A DNA stretch of 64,000 bases from Spirochaetales bacterium Spiro_07. Lineage in GTDB: Bacteria > Spirochaetota > Spirochaetia > Treponematales > Treponemataceae. The notes under the pieces were generated by a model. The model was given only the letters and a program-made list of their open reading frames with translations, did no database searches and had not been told where the DNA came from. Location of the stretch: assembly GCA_001603145.1 (NCBI GenBank), contig LVBI01000011.1, positions 52,500 to 116,499 on the forward strand, given 5' to 3'. Position numbers and translations under genes: made by a program. Each line of letters opens with the position of its first letter. The stretch's first letter is position 1. Positions 34,167-42,800 of this stretch are shown here, one piece after another.

Positions 34167-35129
34167 TTATCGTGAACCTTTGTGAAGCCACGTCAGTTCA
34201 TGCTTGTTATAGTTCAGATGAATCACCTTGCTGTCAGGCAGTGCGTCAAAAGCCTTTATCGTTTCCCAGTTTGTTTCGCCCTGCATTTTTATAGTGCAAA
34301 TCATGTTCGGCACGCGCGGCCTTGCAAGCCAGAGCTTGACCCATTCCAAAAGCCTTTCGGGGTAGCAGATTACGTCTGAAAACACCCAGTCAATCGGCTC
34401 AATGTCTTCGCACTTCAAAGTGAATGCGTCATGCGCAAGAAATTTCACGTTCGGGTTTTTCATCAAGCTTTCTGCGAGTTCGCTTCTGTCAACCGCAAAA
34501 ACTGAACAGCCGAGCTGCACAAGCACATAAGTCCATCCTCCGGGGCACGCGCCGGCCTCAAAGCAATGCTGCCCCTTTTGCGGAAAATCGCCGAAGAAAG
34601 ACTGAAAATGCACAAGCGCTTCTTGAATCTTTAGATAAGCGCGGCTCGGCGGGTTTTCATGGTCTTCGTTGAATTGAATCTTGCCGCAAGGAAGAAAGCT
34701 CGAAGTTTTTGCAGAAGCAAACAGTGTATGCTCGTTAATCAGCGTCCATGCGCCGATTTCGGTCTGCGGCACAGAATACGGAAAATTGCGCGGCTTTAAG
34801 TTTATGTACGGAAGCTTTTCCTGAATAAGAGCGGCGCGCCTGAAAAGCGTAAACTGATAAGGCGCCCAGTTGCGCTGAATCTGCTTGAGCGCATTTGCCG
34901 CTTCAGAGACAGACTGAAACTCAACGGTGAACGGCTCAAAATAGACTGTGCTGCACCAGAACGGCTTTATTTTTTCAGCAGGCGCATCTTGCCAATAGAC
35001 CAAATCGCCGTAAAAGACAAGCGAATCTTTTTGCGCGCCAAAGCAAGTACAAAGCTCGTCAACGAGCCAGTCTCGTTTTTCATCAAAAGCTAGGAATGCA
35101 GCGCCGTTCAGGGCTTTGTTTAAAGGCAT
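34167..35129 (-). CDS. RlmM-like rRNA 2'-O-ribose methyltransferase
   Basis: 320 residues. C-terminal FtsJ/RrmJ-type domain with SAM loop EAGACPGGWTYVL, D-R at VFAVDRSEL, D in WVFSDVICYP, and catalytic lysine in CTIKMQGE. The N-terminal half, with LFRRAALIQEKLPYINLKPRNFPYS, fits the RNA-binding THUMP-like part of RlmM (E. coli YgdE), which methylates C2498 of 23S rRNA. Overlaps the PilZ gene upstream by 10 bases, so both are on one message. Family good; exact base not proven. Confidence 0.75.
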   Translation of the reverse strand: MPLNKALNGAAFLAFDEKRDWLVDELCTCFGAQKDSLVFYGDLVYWQDAPAEKIKPFWCSTVYFEPFTVEFQSVSEAANALKQIQRNWAPYQFTLFRRAALIQEKLPYINLKPRNFPYSVPQTEIGAWTLINEHTLFASAKTSSFLPCGKIQFNEDHENPPSRAYLKIQEALVHFQSFFGDFPQKGQHCFEAGACPGGWTYVLVQLGCSVFAVDRSELAESLMKNPNVKFLAHDAFTLKCEDIEPIDWVFSDVICYPERLLEWVKLWLARPRVPNMICTIKMQGETNWETIKAFDALPDSKVIHLNYNKHELTWLHKGSR

Positions 35130-35494
35130 AATTCTTGAAGAAGAAGCTCGTCAGAATCGACTGTGGCTTCATGAAGGACATCGAGGTAGTTTGAAAGACG
35201 GCGGAAATCAGATGTTCCGACTATTGAAAAGCCGGCTTCGTTGTTGTCTTCAGGCTTGTCTGCCCAGACGGGCTTTACAGTCAGCGAAAAAGGCTTTAGC
35301 CCCTGTCTGCAAGACGGCTGAATGTTAAGCTCGCACTCGTCTTCTTTGTTGATGTGTACTGGTACTGGGAATTTGACGCGGCAGCCTGTCTTACTTATGT
35401 CGAGCAACATGCCCGGCAGGACGCACAATTCAGGTGCGTCTATGCGTGCGAAATCTTTGTAACGGCCGCCACGGCGTTTCTCTAAAAGTTTCAC
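35120..35494 (-). CDS. PilZ domain protein (cyclic-di-GMP receptor)
   Basis: 124 residues, a single PilZ domain. The two ligand motifs are present: RxxxR in EKRRGGRYK (R7 or R8 to R11) and DxSxxG in LDISKTGCRV. It should bind cyclic-di-GMP and act by protein contact. Starts with GTG at 35494; the next gene (RlmM-like) overlaps its end. It faces away from an HD-GYP gene 180 bases off, so synthesis, breakdown and sensing parts of the cyclic-di-GMP system cluster at 31-37 kb. Confidence 0.8.
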   Translation of the reverse strand: MKLLEKRRGGRYKDFARIDAPELCVLPGMLLDISKTGCRVKFPVPVHINKEDECELNIQPSCRQGLKPFSLTVKPVWADKPEDNNEAGFSIVGTSDFRRLSNYLDVLHEATVDSDELLLQELCL

Positions 35495-35674
35495 ATTGCT
35501 AGACTGTCTTTTTTTTTGATTATTGTCAACACGAATTCTGCCGATAATATATTATTTTGCAAAGTTAGAGATTGGAGATTTACACTTTTTACACTTTTAC
35601 AACAGAAAATAGGTGTATACTTATGCTTGTTTGTTCTATAAACAAAACATAAAAACAGTTACAGAGAGCCTTTA

Positions 35675-36970
35675 ATGTCAAAAAATGAAATAGATACACT
35701 GGAAAAAGCCTTTTTAGACAGCCACACAAAAAAGATGAATCTGCTTGTAATCAAGGTTTACGCCGTTTCATGCTTTATACCTATCTTTGTTTTCATCTGC
35801 TGTGTCTTAGACCTTTTTCATTATTCGCCGTTAAAGGCATTGTTTTCAGTTTTACTGTCATTCGTTTTGCTTGCAGTGATGATTCTTTATTACAAGAAAA
35901 AGCCCGATTCACAGCGTTTCAAGTATTTTGCGGCAATCACAATTCAGACTATAGTGTTTTCACTTTCGCTGGACCCGAATATCAAAATTACTGTCGCTTA
36001 TTCTATAATGCCGCTTATAACTTTTCTTTATTTTGACCCGAAATTTTCGTTCTGGGCGTGCATCATCTGCTTAATCAGTGCAATTACGGCATGGTTCTTG
36101 ATAAGCGATGAAACAATTGCGTTCAATCATCTTGGCGTATCGAAAAAGTTCTATCTGATTTCTTCTGGTTCAGGCTTACTTCTTAAATTTACCGCGATGA
36201 CATTGCTTTTGTGCGTTTCTTCGGTTCAGACTAACAAATTTAAGATGTCTCTGCTTGAGCATAACGTGAAAATCCGCGACATGCAGACAAAAGTGCTTTA
36301 CAGCTTTGCAGACTTAATAGAGCTGCGCGACGGAACGACAGGCGAACATGTAAAGCGCACAAGCGCAATTGTTGCGCGCATAGCCAATTATATGGTTGAA
36401 AACAAAATTTATGCAGACAAGATTTCGATTGAAGATTTGCACTGCACCGTTATGGCCGCGCCTCTGCATGACATCGGAAAAATTAAAGTGCCTGACTATA
36501 TTCTTTCAAAGCCTGCACCGCTGAACGAAGAAGAATACACCATAATCAAGAACCATCCTGTTGAAAGCGAACGCATCATAAGGCGCACGCTGAACAATGT
36601 CGAAGACAATCATTTTGTCAACATTGCTTCAGAAGTCAGCTTGTATCATCATGAAAAGTGGGACGGCACGGGCTATCCGAAACATCTTAAAGGCGAAGAA
36701 ATTCCTGTTTCGGCGCGGATTATGGCAATTGCAGACGTATTCGACGCGCTTTGCAGCGAACGCCCTTACAAAGAGGCTTTTTCTGTGGAAAAGGCTTTTC
36801 AAATTCTAGAAGAATCTAGAGAAAAACATTTTGACCCTGTGATGGTCGATATAATGGTTGCATTGCGCCCTGTTCTTGAAGGAATCTATGAAGGTAAAAA
36901 CCCGATAACGCCAAGCTCGCCGAAAGCAAGCGTTTCTGCTGAAATAATAAAACGGCTGCGCGCGGGCTGA
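35675..36970 (+). CDS. Membrane HD-GYP domain protein (cyclic-di-GMP phosphodiesterase)
   Basis: 431 residues. The first 190 residues hold six hydrophobic segments, a membrane sensor of the MASE-like kind; a short helical linker leads to the HD-GYP domain from about 205. HD is in PLHDIGK and HHEKWDGTGYP carries the GYP motif; LRDGTTGEHVKRTS at the start of the domain is also typical. All metal ligands look intact, so cyclic-di-GMP hydrolysis is likely. GAGAGCC precedes the ATG. The 180-base spacer upstream has repeated TACACTTTT pieces (35581-35605) and an inverted TTGTTT/AAACAA near 35629-35645, possibly regulatory. Confidence 0.85.
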   Translation: MSKNEIDTLEKAFLDSHTKKMNLLVIKVYAVSCFIPIFVFICCVLDLFHYSPLKALFSVLLSFVLLAVMILYYKKKPDSQRFKYFAAITIQTIVFSLSLDPNIKITVAYSIMPLITFLYFDPKFSFWACIICLISAITAWFLISDETIAFNHLGVSKKFYLISSGSGLLLKFTAMTLLLCVSSVQTNKFKMSLLEHNVKIRDMQTKVLYSFADLIELRDGTTGEHVKRTSAIVARIANYMVENKIYADKISIEDLHCTVMAAPLHDIGKIKVPDYILSKPAPLNEEEYTIIKNHPVESERIIRRTLNNVEDNHFVNIASEVSLYHHEKWDGTGYPKHLKGEEIPVSARIMAIADVFDALCSERPYKEAFSVEKAFQILEESREKHFDPVMVDIMVALRPVLEGIYEGKNPITPSSPKASVSAEIIKRLRAG

Positions 36971-37014
36971 AAAAATTCAGAAAACCACTTGGTTTAAAAC
37001 ACAGAAACTGTTAA

Positions 37015-37042
37015 CAATTAATGGTCTCTTTAGCAATTAATG
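37015..37042 (+). promoter_or_regulatory. Direct repeat upstream of the flavin redox locus
   Basis: CAATTAATG occurs at 37015-37023 and 37034-37042, a 19-base period, and the rest of the upstream region is AT-rich. Two sites on nearly the same helix face could bind a regulator. A firm -35/-10 pair was not found. Confidence 0.35.
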
Positions 37043-37085
37043 ATTTGCTGCATCAGCTTCAAATATACTGCGAGGTTTCGATTAA

Positions 37086-37439
37086 TTGAAAAAGCTTAAT
37101 CCATGTTTTAAAATTCTAGACATTTTTATATTTGCAGCAATTCTTGTCGCCGGAATTTTCCTTTCAAAGAATTCACTTAAAAAAAAGGGAAGCACTGTAA
37201 GAGTTCTTGCCGACGGCAAAGAATATGAATTTCAAATGAAGAACGGCACTTACAAAGTAGAAGGTGTTATCGGAATTACCACATTTCAAATTGAAGACGG
37301 AAAAGTTCATATTATTGATTCGCCGTGCCCGAACAAGACTTGCGTTGAGCAGGGCTGGACAAGCCCATTAATCTGTCTTCCGAACAAAGTTATCATAACT
37401 ATTGCAAATTACGGAGATTTTGATGCTGTCGCAGAATAA
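37086..37439 (+). CDS. NusG domain II-containing membrane-anchored protein
   Basis: 117 residues: one membrane helix (ILDIFIFAAILVAGIFL) then a NusG-II domain with two Cys in SPCPNKTCVEQGW. Proteins of this kind occur beside ApbE, Gx-type membrane proteins and FMN-binding redox proteins; their role is unknown, possibly holding flavin or pairing with the membrane partner. Starts with TTG preceded by GCGAGG. It overlaps the next gene by 17 bases, so they are coupled. The family is recognisable; function in this setting is inferred. Confidence 0.75.
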   Translation: MKKLNPCFKILDIFIFAAILVAGIFLSKNSLKKKGSTVRVLADGKEYEFQMKNGTYKVEGVIGITTFQIEDGKVHIIDSPCPNKTCVEQGWTSPLICLPNKVIITIANYGDFDAVAE

Positions 37440-38418
37440 AAAACGCATTGCTTATTTGTCTGCACTTACGCTGCTGTTTTCTTATGCAGAGCTTTTTCTG
37501 CCGCGTTTTCTGCCGTTTTTCAGGCTTGGGCTTGGCAATGTGGCAGTTCTTTTGTCGTTTTCGCTTGATCCGTCAAGCTTTATTCTGCTTACTGTCATCA
37601 AGGCTGTTGCCAGCTGTTTGATGTCCGGCACTTTATTTTCACCGTTTTTCTTGATTTCGTTTGTTCAGTCTGTAATAAGCGGCTTATTTATGTACGGAAT
37701 CGTCAAATTATTCCGTGGCAGATTGATAAGCATTTATGGCGTTTCAATGCTTGGCTCTGCTTGCAGTGCAGTGCTTCAAATTTGGCTGAGCAGCCTTTAT
37801 CTTGGTGAAGGAACTAACGCGCTTCTTGGGCCGATGCTTTTATTCAGTTTGTTCAGCGGAATTGTTACAGCCTTTCTCAGCCAGATTCTTCATATACCGG
37901 AAGAAGTGCCGGAATTGATAAAGCAGGAAAAGCCGGAAACAAGCGCTGAAACAGAGAAAAAGCAAAAGACAAAAACAATCTGCATGATTTCAGCAATTTT
38001 AGTTGCTTCTGTTGTTATCATGATGCTGAAAAATATTTATGTTCTGCTTTGTGCTTTAGTCTTGTCTTTTGCGGCGCAAATCTTATCAAAAAGAAAAATC
38101 AAAATTTTGCCGCATATTTCTATCTGGCTTTTTGTGGTTATTTCAACATTGATGATGCCGCAAGGCGAGGTTCTTTATTCTTTTGCGGGCTGGAATATTA
38201 CGAACGGCGCGCTGCTTTCAGGCATTGAAAAAGCCATAAAGCTTTCTGCTTTATCTGCTTTGAGCCAATGTCTTGCAAGTCTCCGCCCGACTGGAGAAGG
38301 AATTTTATCTTTGTCTTTAGCGTATTTTGGCGGGCTTTGCAAAATCCTCAACAGTTCAGAGGGCAACCTTATAAAAAGAACCCGCGCCGCATTAAGCGCA
38401 GAGGCTATTTATGAATGA
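37423..38418 (+). CDS. Gx transporter family (heptaprenyl diphosphate synthase component I-like) membrane protein
   Basis: 331 residues from the ATG at 37423 (ACGGAG six bases before; it lies within the preceding gene). Residues 1-165 match the Gx/Hpre_diP_synt_I membrane family: FLPFFRLGLGNVAVLLSF, VIKAVASCLMSGTLFSP, FVQSVISGLFMYG. This family resembles ECF-transporter substrate subunits and always accompanies NusG-II proteins and ApbE in flavinylation loci. The second half (about 190-331) adds further membrane helices and a LRPTGEGILSLSLAYFG segment, longer than the usual form and reminiscent of an ECF T subunit, though I cannot prove this. Possible role: supply of flavin or of quinone-type electron carrier to the outside. 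Confidence 0.7.
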   Translation: MLSQNKKRIAYLSALTLLFSYAELFLPRFLPFFRLGLGNVAVLLSFSLDPSSFILLTVIKAVASCLMSGTLFSPFFLISFVQSVISGLFMYGIVKLFRGRLISIYGVSMLGSACSAVLQIWLSSLYLGEGTNALLGPMLLFSLFSGIVTAFLSQILHIPEEVPELIKQEKPETSAETEKKQKTKTICMISAILVASVVIMMLKNIYVLLCALVLSFAAQILSKRKIKILPHISIWLFVVISTLMMPQGEVLYSFAGWNITNGALLSGIEKAIKLSALSALSQCLASLRPTGEGILSLSLAYFGGLCKILNSSEGNLIKRTRAALSAEAIYE

Positions 38419-38425
38419 TATTCGA

Positions 38426-39427
38426 TTATCGAATGACATTTACAGAAGCAAAGTCTGTAAGAAGCTGAAGTTTTCCGTCAAGACCTTCTGTGTAATATAA
38501 ATCCTGATTTTCAGTAAAGATAATCATCTCAAAATCTGAATGTTCTTTCCAATAAGCTGCGGCATCTTTCAAGCCCATAACGAACATTGTTGTGCTTAAG
38601 GCATCAGCATACAAGCCTGATTCTGCAATTATTGTCACACCCGCAATTCCGTTGTCGACCGGCCGGCCTGTTTTCCCGTCGAAAATGTGAATGTAGTTAT
38701 GGCCGTCATCTGCCGTAAAAAAGCGTTCATAGCCGCCGCTTGTAATAACCGCTTTGTCAGCAATTTTGATTGATGCAGCCGCTTTGCCCGTCCAGGGGCT
38801 TTTTATTCCGATGTTCCATTCAGTGCCGTCAGTTTTTTTGCCAAGAGCCTGAATGTTTCCGCCTAAGTCTAGAAGAGCTGAACGGATGCCGTTGGCCTTC
38901 AAAAGCTTAATCGCTTCATCGCCAGTATAACCTTTTCCGATAGCCCCAAAATCTAAAGCCATTCCGTGTTCCAAGTTTATGGAAGTGCCGTCGATTTGAA
39001 TTTTCGAATAATCTGTCAATGGCAGCAGCTCGTCTATCTGATTTTCAGAAGGCACTTTATAAGCGCCTGTTGTAAAGCCCCACGCAGAAGTAACAGGGTA
39101 CAATGCCGGATTGAAAACGCCATTAGTCTGCTTTGCAAAATCAAGGCCATATTTTGTCAATGTCAAAGTGTCGCCGCTCGCAGAAATCTTTTCGCCGTGG
39201 TTTAATCTGTATACATCAGAAGCTTCATTTGTAGTTGAGATATTCCGTTCAATTTGATAAATAAGCTTTTTGGTTTTTTCCAGCGCTATATCTGGTTTTT
39301 TCCCATACACCTGAATTGTCATAAAGGTGTCCATGGCGTTTAAAGAAGTTGTGGCTTTTTGTTCACCGCAAGAAACAAATAAAAAGGCGGCAAAAACAAT
39401 TGCAGAAAGAAACACGCATTTATTCAT
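38426..39427 (-). CDS. apbE: FAD:protein FMN transferase ApbE, lipoprotein
   Basis: 333 residues with a lipoprotein signal (FLFVSC, Cys20). ApbE motifs: AMDTFMTIQVYG, ALDFGAIGKGYTGDEA, LLDLGGNIQALG, and ADALSTTMFVMG with Mg2+ ligands. It moves FMN from FAD onto a Thr of DxxSGAT motifs in exported proteins. The divergent neighbour at 39578 carries exactly two such motifs, so it is the obvious substrate. Convergent with the Gx gene (7-base gap). Call is firm, partner is inferred from context and motif. Confidence 0.93.
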   Translation of the reverse strand: MNKCVFLSAIVFAAFLFVSCGEQKATTSLNAMDTFMTIQVYGKKPDIALEKTKKLIYQIERNISTTNEASDVYRLNHGEKISASGDTLTLTKYGLDFAKQTNGVFNPALYPVTSAWGFTTGAYKVPSENQIDELLPLTDYSKIQIDGTSINLEHGMALDFGAIGKGYTGDEAIKLLKANGIRSALLDLGGNIQALGKKTDGTEWNIGIKSPWTGKAAASIKIADKAVITSGGYERFFTADDGHNYIHIFDGKTGRPVDNGIAGVTIIAESGLYADALSTTMFVMGLKDAAAYWKEHSDFEMIIFTENQDLYYTEGLDGKLQLLTDFASVNVIR

Positions 39428-39577
39428 AGCACGAGCATATCATATAAAGTTAAAAAAATCTTGTTTGAAAGGCTGTAATTGTAAAATATGAGATTTTTTT
39501 ATCGATTTAGGATTTTCATTTCAATATTCTTATGATAAAATTATGCAGTTTATACAACTTACACAGAGGATTTACTT

Positions 39578-42109
39578 ATGGCAAAATCTAAATTTTTTAA
39601 GATTATTGCAGGCATTTCTGCTTTTGCAATGCTTTGGGTAATGGTTTCTTGTGGCGGTGCTAAATATACAGACGGCACATACACAGGAACTGCTGCTGGC
39701 CGTAACGGAGACGTTGTTGTTTCTGTTACTGTAAATAATGGAAAGATTGCTTCTGTTGATATTGTTCAGCACGAAGAAACAGCTGGTCTTAGCGATGCTG
39801 CAATTGCAGAAATTCCTGCTGCTATCGTAAAGAAAAATTCTACAAAAGTAGATGCAGTTTCTGGTGCAACAGTTACATCAAAAGCAATTATGGCTGCTGT
39901 TGACGCTGCTCTTGCTAATGCCGGCGGAAAAGCTGACAGCGGCAAAGCTGAAAAAGCCCGCAAGAATGTTGCTGTTACATATACAGCTGGAACATACGAA
40001 GGCACAGCAATGGGCATGAACGGACCTGTTACTTTGGAAGTAACTTTCTCTAAAGATGCTATTACTGACATTAAAGTAAAATCATCAAAAGAGACTGGCC
40101 ATGTCGGCGACCCTGTATACCCGATTATGTTCAAAGATGCTATTGAAGCAAACGGTTCAGGCATTGATGCAGTTTCTGGTGCAACATTCACTTCAATTGC
40201 TGTTAAAAATGCTTTGAACGATGCTGCTGCAAAAGCTAATGCTTCTAAAATCGAAGATTTCAAGAAGAACACAGTTAAGCACACAGCTCAGAAACCAATT
40301 GATGAAACATACGATGTTATCGTTGTTGGTGCTGGTGGTGCCGGTATCGCTGCTGCTGCTCAGTCAGTTCAGAACGGATATTCTGTTCTTATTATCGAAA
40401 AGAACGCCGAAGTCGGTGGTAACACTGTAGTTTCTGGCGGTCAGTTCCAGTCTGTAATGCCTTACCTTGTTTGGGAAAAAGACAACCCTAACGCAACAAC
40501 TGGCGTTTGTCCGCAGGATGGAAAAACTTACGACAAAGTTAAGATGGCTAACGGAAACATCGCCGTTCTTAAGACAATCCTCAACTGGAGCGAAGCTCCA
40601 TTTGACCCGGCCGGAGCAAAAGACTGGTTCGAAGCTGGCGACATTGACAGACTTTCAAAGCACGGTGTTCATCAGGAATATCTGCCTGTTTTGAAAGCTC
40701 TTAAGCAGGAAATCAAAGATTACCTCGCTTGGGCACAGCCAAAACTTAATAGCGGCCTCAACGAAGGTTCTTTGACATTGTTCTCAACAGTTAATCTTCA
40801 TATTTTCCAGACATACTATGGCGGACTCCGCCCGAATGCAGATTTCACATCATGGATTTATGGCGACTACGACCTTGTTTGTCAGTTCATTAAAGATGGT
40901 CAGGAACTTAAAGACTGGCTCGTTGATCAGGGTTCAGCTTTTGACAATGCCACACAGCCTACAATCGTTGGTGCTCTCTGGCAGCGTGAAAACGACTACC
41001 TCAAGAAAGGCCCAACTGCTTTCCAGTGGGGAACATACTTCCAGCCGCCGCTCAACACAATCAACGAAGCTGCCGGAAAGAACAAGATTCTTCGCCGCAC
41101 AGAAGCTAAAGAGCTTATCGTAGAGAACGGCAAAGTAACTGGTGTTAAGGCTGTTATGTACGACGGCACACAGGTAACAGCACATGCTACAAAGGGTGTT
41201 GTTCTTGCAACTGGTGGTTACGCAGCTAACGTAGCTAAAGTTATGGAAACAAACGAGTACTGGGCTAAAGACAAGATTACAAGCCGCACTCAGACAACAA
41301 ACCGCTCTTCAATGCAGGGCGACGGTATCAAGATGGGACAGGCTGTAGGTGCTGACGTAACAGGTCTTGCTTATACACAGCTTATGCCTATTTCTTGGAT
41401 CGACAACGGACAGCTTGCATTTGGTGGCGGTAACTACACAGTTTACATCAATCCTACAACAGGCAAGCGTTTCGTAAACGAAACAAGCGAGCGCGACGTT
41501 CTTTCTCTTAAAGAGTTTGAAAACGGAATCGAGCGCAACAAAGTTCAGGGTGTATTCATCGAAATCGCAAACAGCAAGCAGCCAATTCAGGGTCCATATC
41601 CTTATGGAACACCGGGAACAGACGCTTGGAAGACCGATGTTGAGTGGAGACAGTATGAGCGCACAATTGACCAGCTCGGCGACCTTTTCAAAGAGCTTGG
41701 CATTACAGCTGATGCAGCTGTTGTAAAGCAGGAAATTATCGACTACGATAAGGCTCTTATCACTGGCAAAGAAAGCAGCTTGCCAATCAACAAAACTGGT
41801 TGGACAGCTCTTATCGGTGATGCAGAGAAGAAAGCAGATGGTTCTTATGACCTTTCTACTTATAAGCTTGAAGGCGTGCCTCTCAAGGTTAGAATTATGG
41901 CTCCGTCAACACACCACACAATGGGTGGTCTTAAAGTTGACACTGGCCGCCATGTTCTTGACAAGAGCGGCAACGTAATCAAGGGCCTTTATGCTGCTGG
42001 TGAAGTTACTGGTGGCATTCACGGTGGTAACCGCCTTGGTGGCAACGCTATCGTTGAGATTTTCGTATCTGGACGTACAGCTGCCAACTCAATTGCTAAA
42101 GATAACTAA
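39578..42109 (+). CDS. Flavinylated lipoprotein reductase: two FMN-binding domains plus fumarate-reductase-like flavoprotein
   Basis: 843 residues. Lipoprotein signal with Cys25 (VMVSCGG). Two FMN_bind domains: about 30-112 with DAVSGAT (Thr98) and 135-215 with DAVSGAT (Thr203); both are ApbE target motifs. Residues 240-843 are a FAD-binding/fumarate reductase-like domain: YDVIVVGAGGAGIAAA, then TGGYAAN, and an end region HHTMGGLKVD and GGIHGGNRLGGNA. The family reduces outside acceptors such as fumarate, urocanate or acrylates; substrate here is unknown. Electrons would pass FMN to FMN to FAD. Strongly biased codons imply high expression. With ApbE, NusG-II and Gx genes beside it, it forms an extracytosolic flavin redox system. 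Confidence 0.9.
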   Translation: MAKSKFFKIIAGISAFAMLWVMVSCGGAKYTDGTYTGTAAGRNGDVVVSVTVNNGKIASVDIVQHEETAGLSDAAIAEIPAAIVKKNSTKVDAVSGATVTSKAIMAAVDAALANAGGKADSGKAEKARKNVAVTYTAGTYEGTAMGMNGPVTLEVTFSKDAITDIKVKSSKETGHVGDPVYPIMFKDAIEANGSGIDAVSGATFTSIAVKNALNDAAAKANASKIEDFKKNTVKHTAQKPIDETYDVIVVGAGGAGIAAAAQSVQNGYSVLIIEKNAEVGGNTVVSGGQFQSVMPYLVWEKDNPNATTGVCPQDGKTYDKVKMANGNIAVLKTILNWSEAPFDPAGAKDWFEAGDIDRLSKHGVHQEYLPVLKALKQEIKDYLAWAQPKLNSGLNEGSLTLFSTVNLHIFQTYYGGLRPNADFTSWIYGDYDLVCQFIKDGQELKDWLVDQGSAFDNATQPTIVGALWQRENDYLKKGPTAFQWGTYFQPPLNTINEAAGKNKILRRTEAKELIVENGKVTGVKAVMYDGTQVTAHATKGVVLATGGYAANVAKVMETNEYWAKDKITSRTQTTNRSSMQGDGIKMGQAVGADVTGLAYTQLMPISWIDNGQLAFGGGNYTVYINPTTGKRFVNETSERDVLSLKEFENGIERNKVQGVFIEIANSKQPIQGPYPYGTPGTDAWKTDVEWRQYERTIDQLGDLFKELGITADAAVVKQEIIDYDKALITGKESSLPINKTGWTALIGDAEKKADGSYDLSTYKLEGVPLKVRIMAPSTHHTMGGLKVDTGRHVLDKSGNVIKGLYAAGEVTGGIHGGNRLGGNAIVEIFVSGRTAANSIAKDN

Positions 42110-42131
42110 TTCTAAGGTTATCTGCTAGGCT

Positions 42132-42167
42132 AAAAAAAAGCTGCCCAACAAACGGGCAGCTTTTTTT
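42132..42167 (+). terminator. Terminator of the flavin reductase gene
   Basis: A8 run, AGCTGCCC, loop AACAAAC, GGGCAGCT, T7. Perfect and bidirectional, so it also serves the convergent TetR gene. Confidence 0.92.
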
Positions 42168-42179
42168 GTTTGTATTTGC

Positions 42180-42782
42180 TTATTTTTTGGTGATTCCGTC
42201 TATGGCAAGGTCTATCGCCTGATGAAGCTCCACGATGCCTTGCTGGTTCAAGATTGCAAGCCTGAAAATTGAAGACTCAATCAACGCATAAAGCATTTCA
42301 TCTGTTGTAGAAATGTCGCTTACGGTTATGCTAAGCTCGCCTTTGTTTATGCCTTCAATGAGAATGTTGCACAAAAGATGGCGCAGACGCACAATGCGCC
42401 GCCTGACCATCGTGCCCGGGTTTTTGCCTGTTTTTTGCACTTGCAAAAGATAATTCAGTATTACAGTGAAAAGCTTAGAGTTTGCGCGGCAGCCGTCAAG
42501 AATATGGTGCAGCACTTGCTTGAGCTTCTCGTCAGAAGAAAGCTTTTCGTCATGCATAACGTCGAGCAGGTCAAGCTCAATGTTTGTGGTCAGCTGCCTT
42601 ATGCTGCTGATGAAGATTTCGCGCTTGTTTCTGAAATATAAGTAAAGTGTGGTTCTTGTAATTCCGCATCTGTCTGCAATTTTCTGAAAGGTTGCGTCTT
42701 CGTAGCCTTCGTCAACAAAAACGTCAAGCGCCTTGTCGAGAATCGTGTGTTTGCGTTTGTCATGTTCAACAATAATTGCCAT
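42180..42782 (-). CDS. TetR-family transcriptional regulator
   Basis: 200 residues. N-terminal helix-turn-helix of the TetR type: ILDKALDVFVDEGYEDATFQKIADRCGITRTTLYLYFRNKREIF without gaps, then an all-helical ligand/dimer domain that I cannot place further. It lies convergent to the flavin reductase gene and upstream of nothing on its own strand except the RlmL-like gene behind it (18 bases from that stop), so it could be either locally or distantly acting. Ligand and target are unknown. Confidence 0.85.
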   Translation of the reverse strand: MAIIVEHDKRKHTILDKALDVFVDEGYEDATFQKIADRCGITRTTLYLYFRNKREIFISSIRQLTTNIELDLLDVMHDEKLSSDEKLKQVLHHILDGCRANSKLFTVILNYLLQVQKTGKNPGTMVRRRIVRLRHLLCNILIEGINKGELSITVSDISTTDEMLYALIESSIFRLAILNQQGIVELHQAIDLAIDGITKK

Positions 42783-42800
42783 ATACTTCTGCCTTTATCG

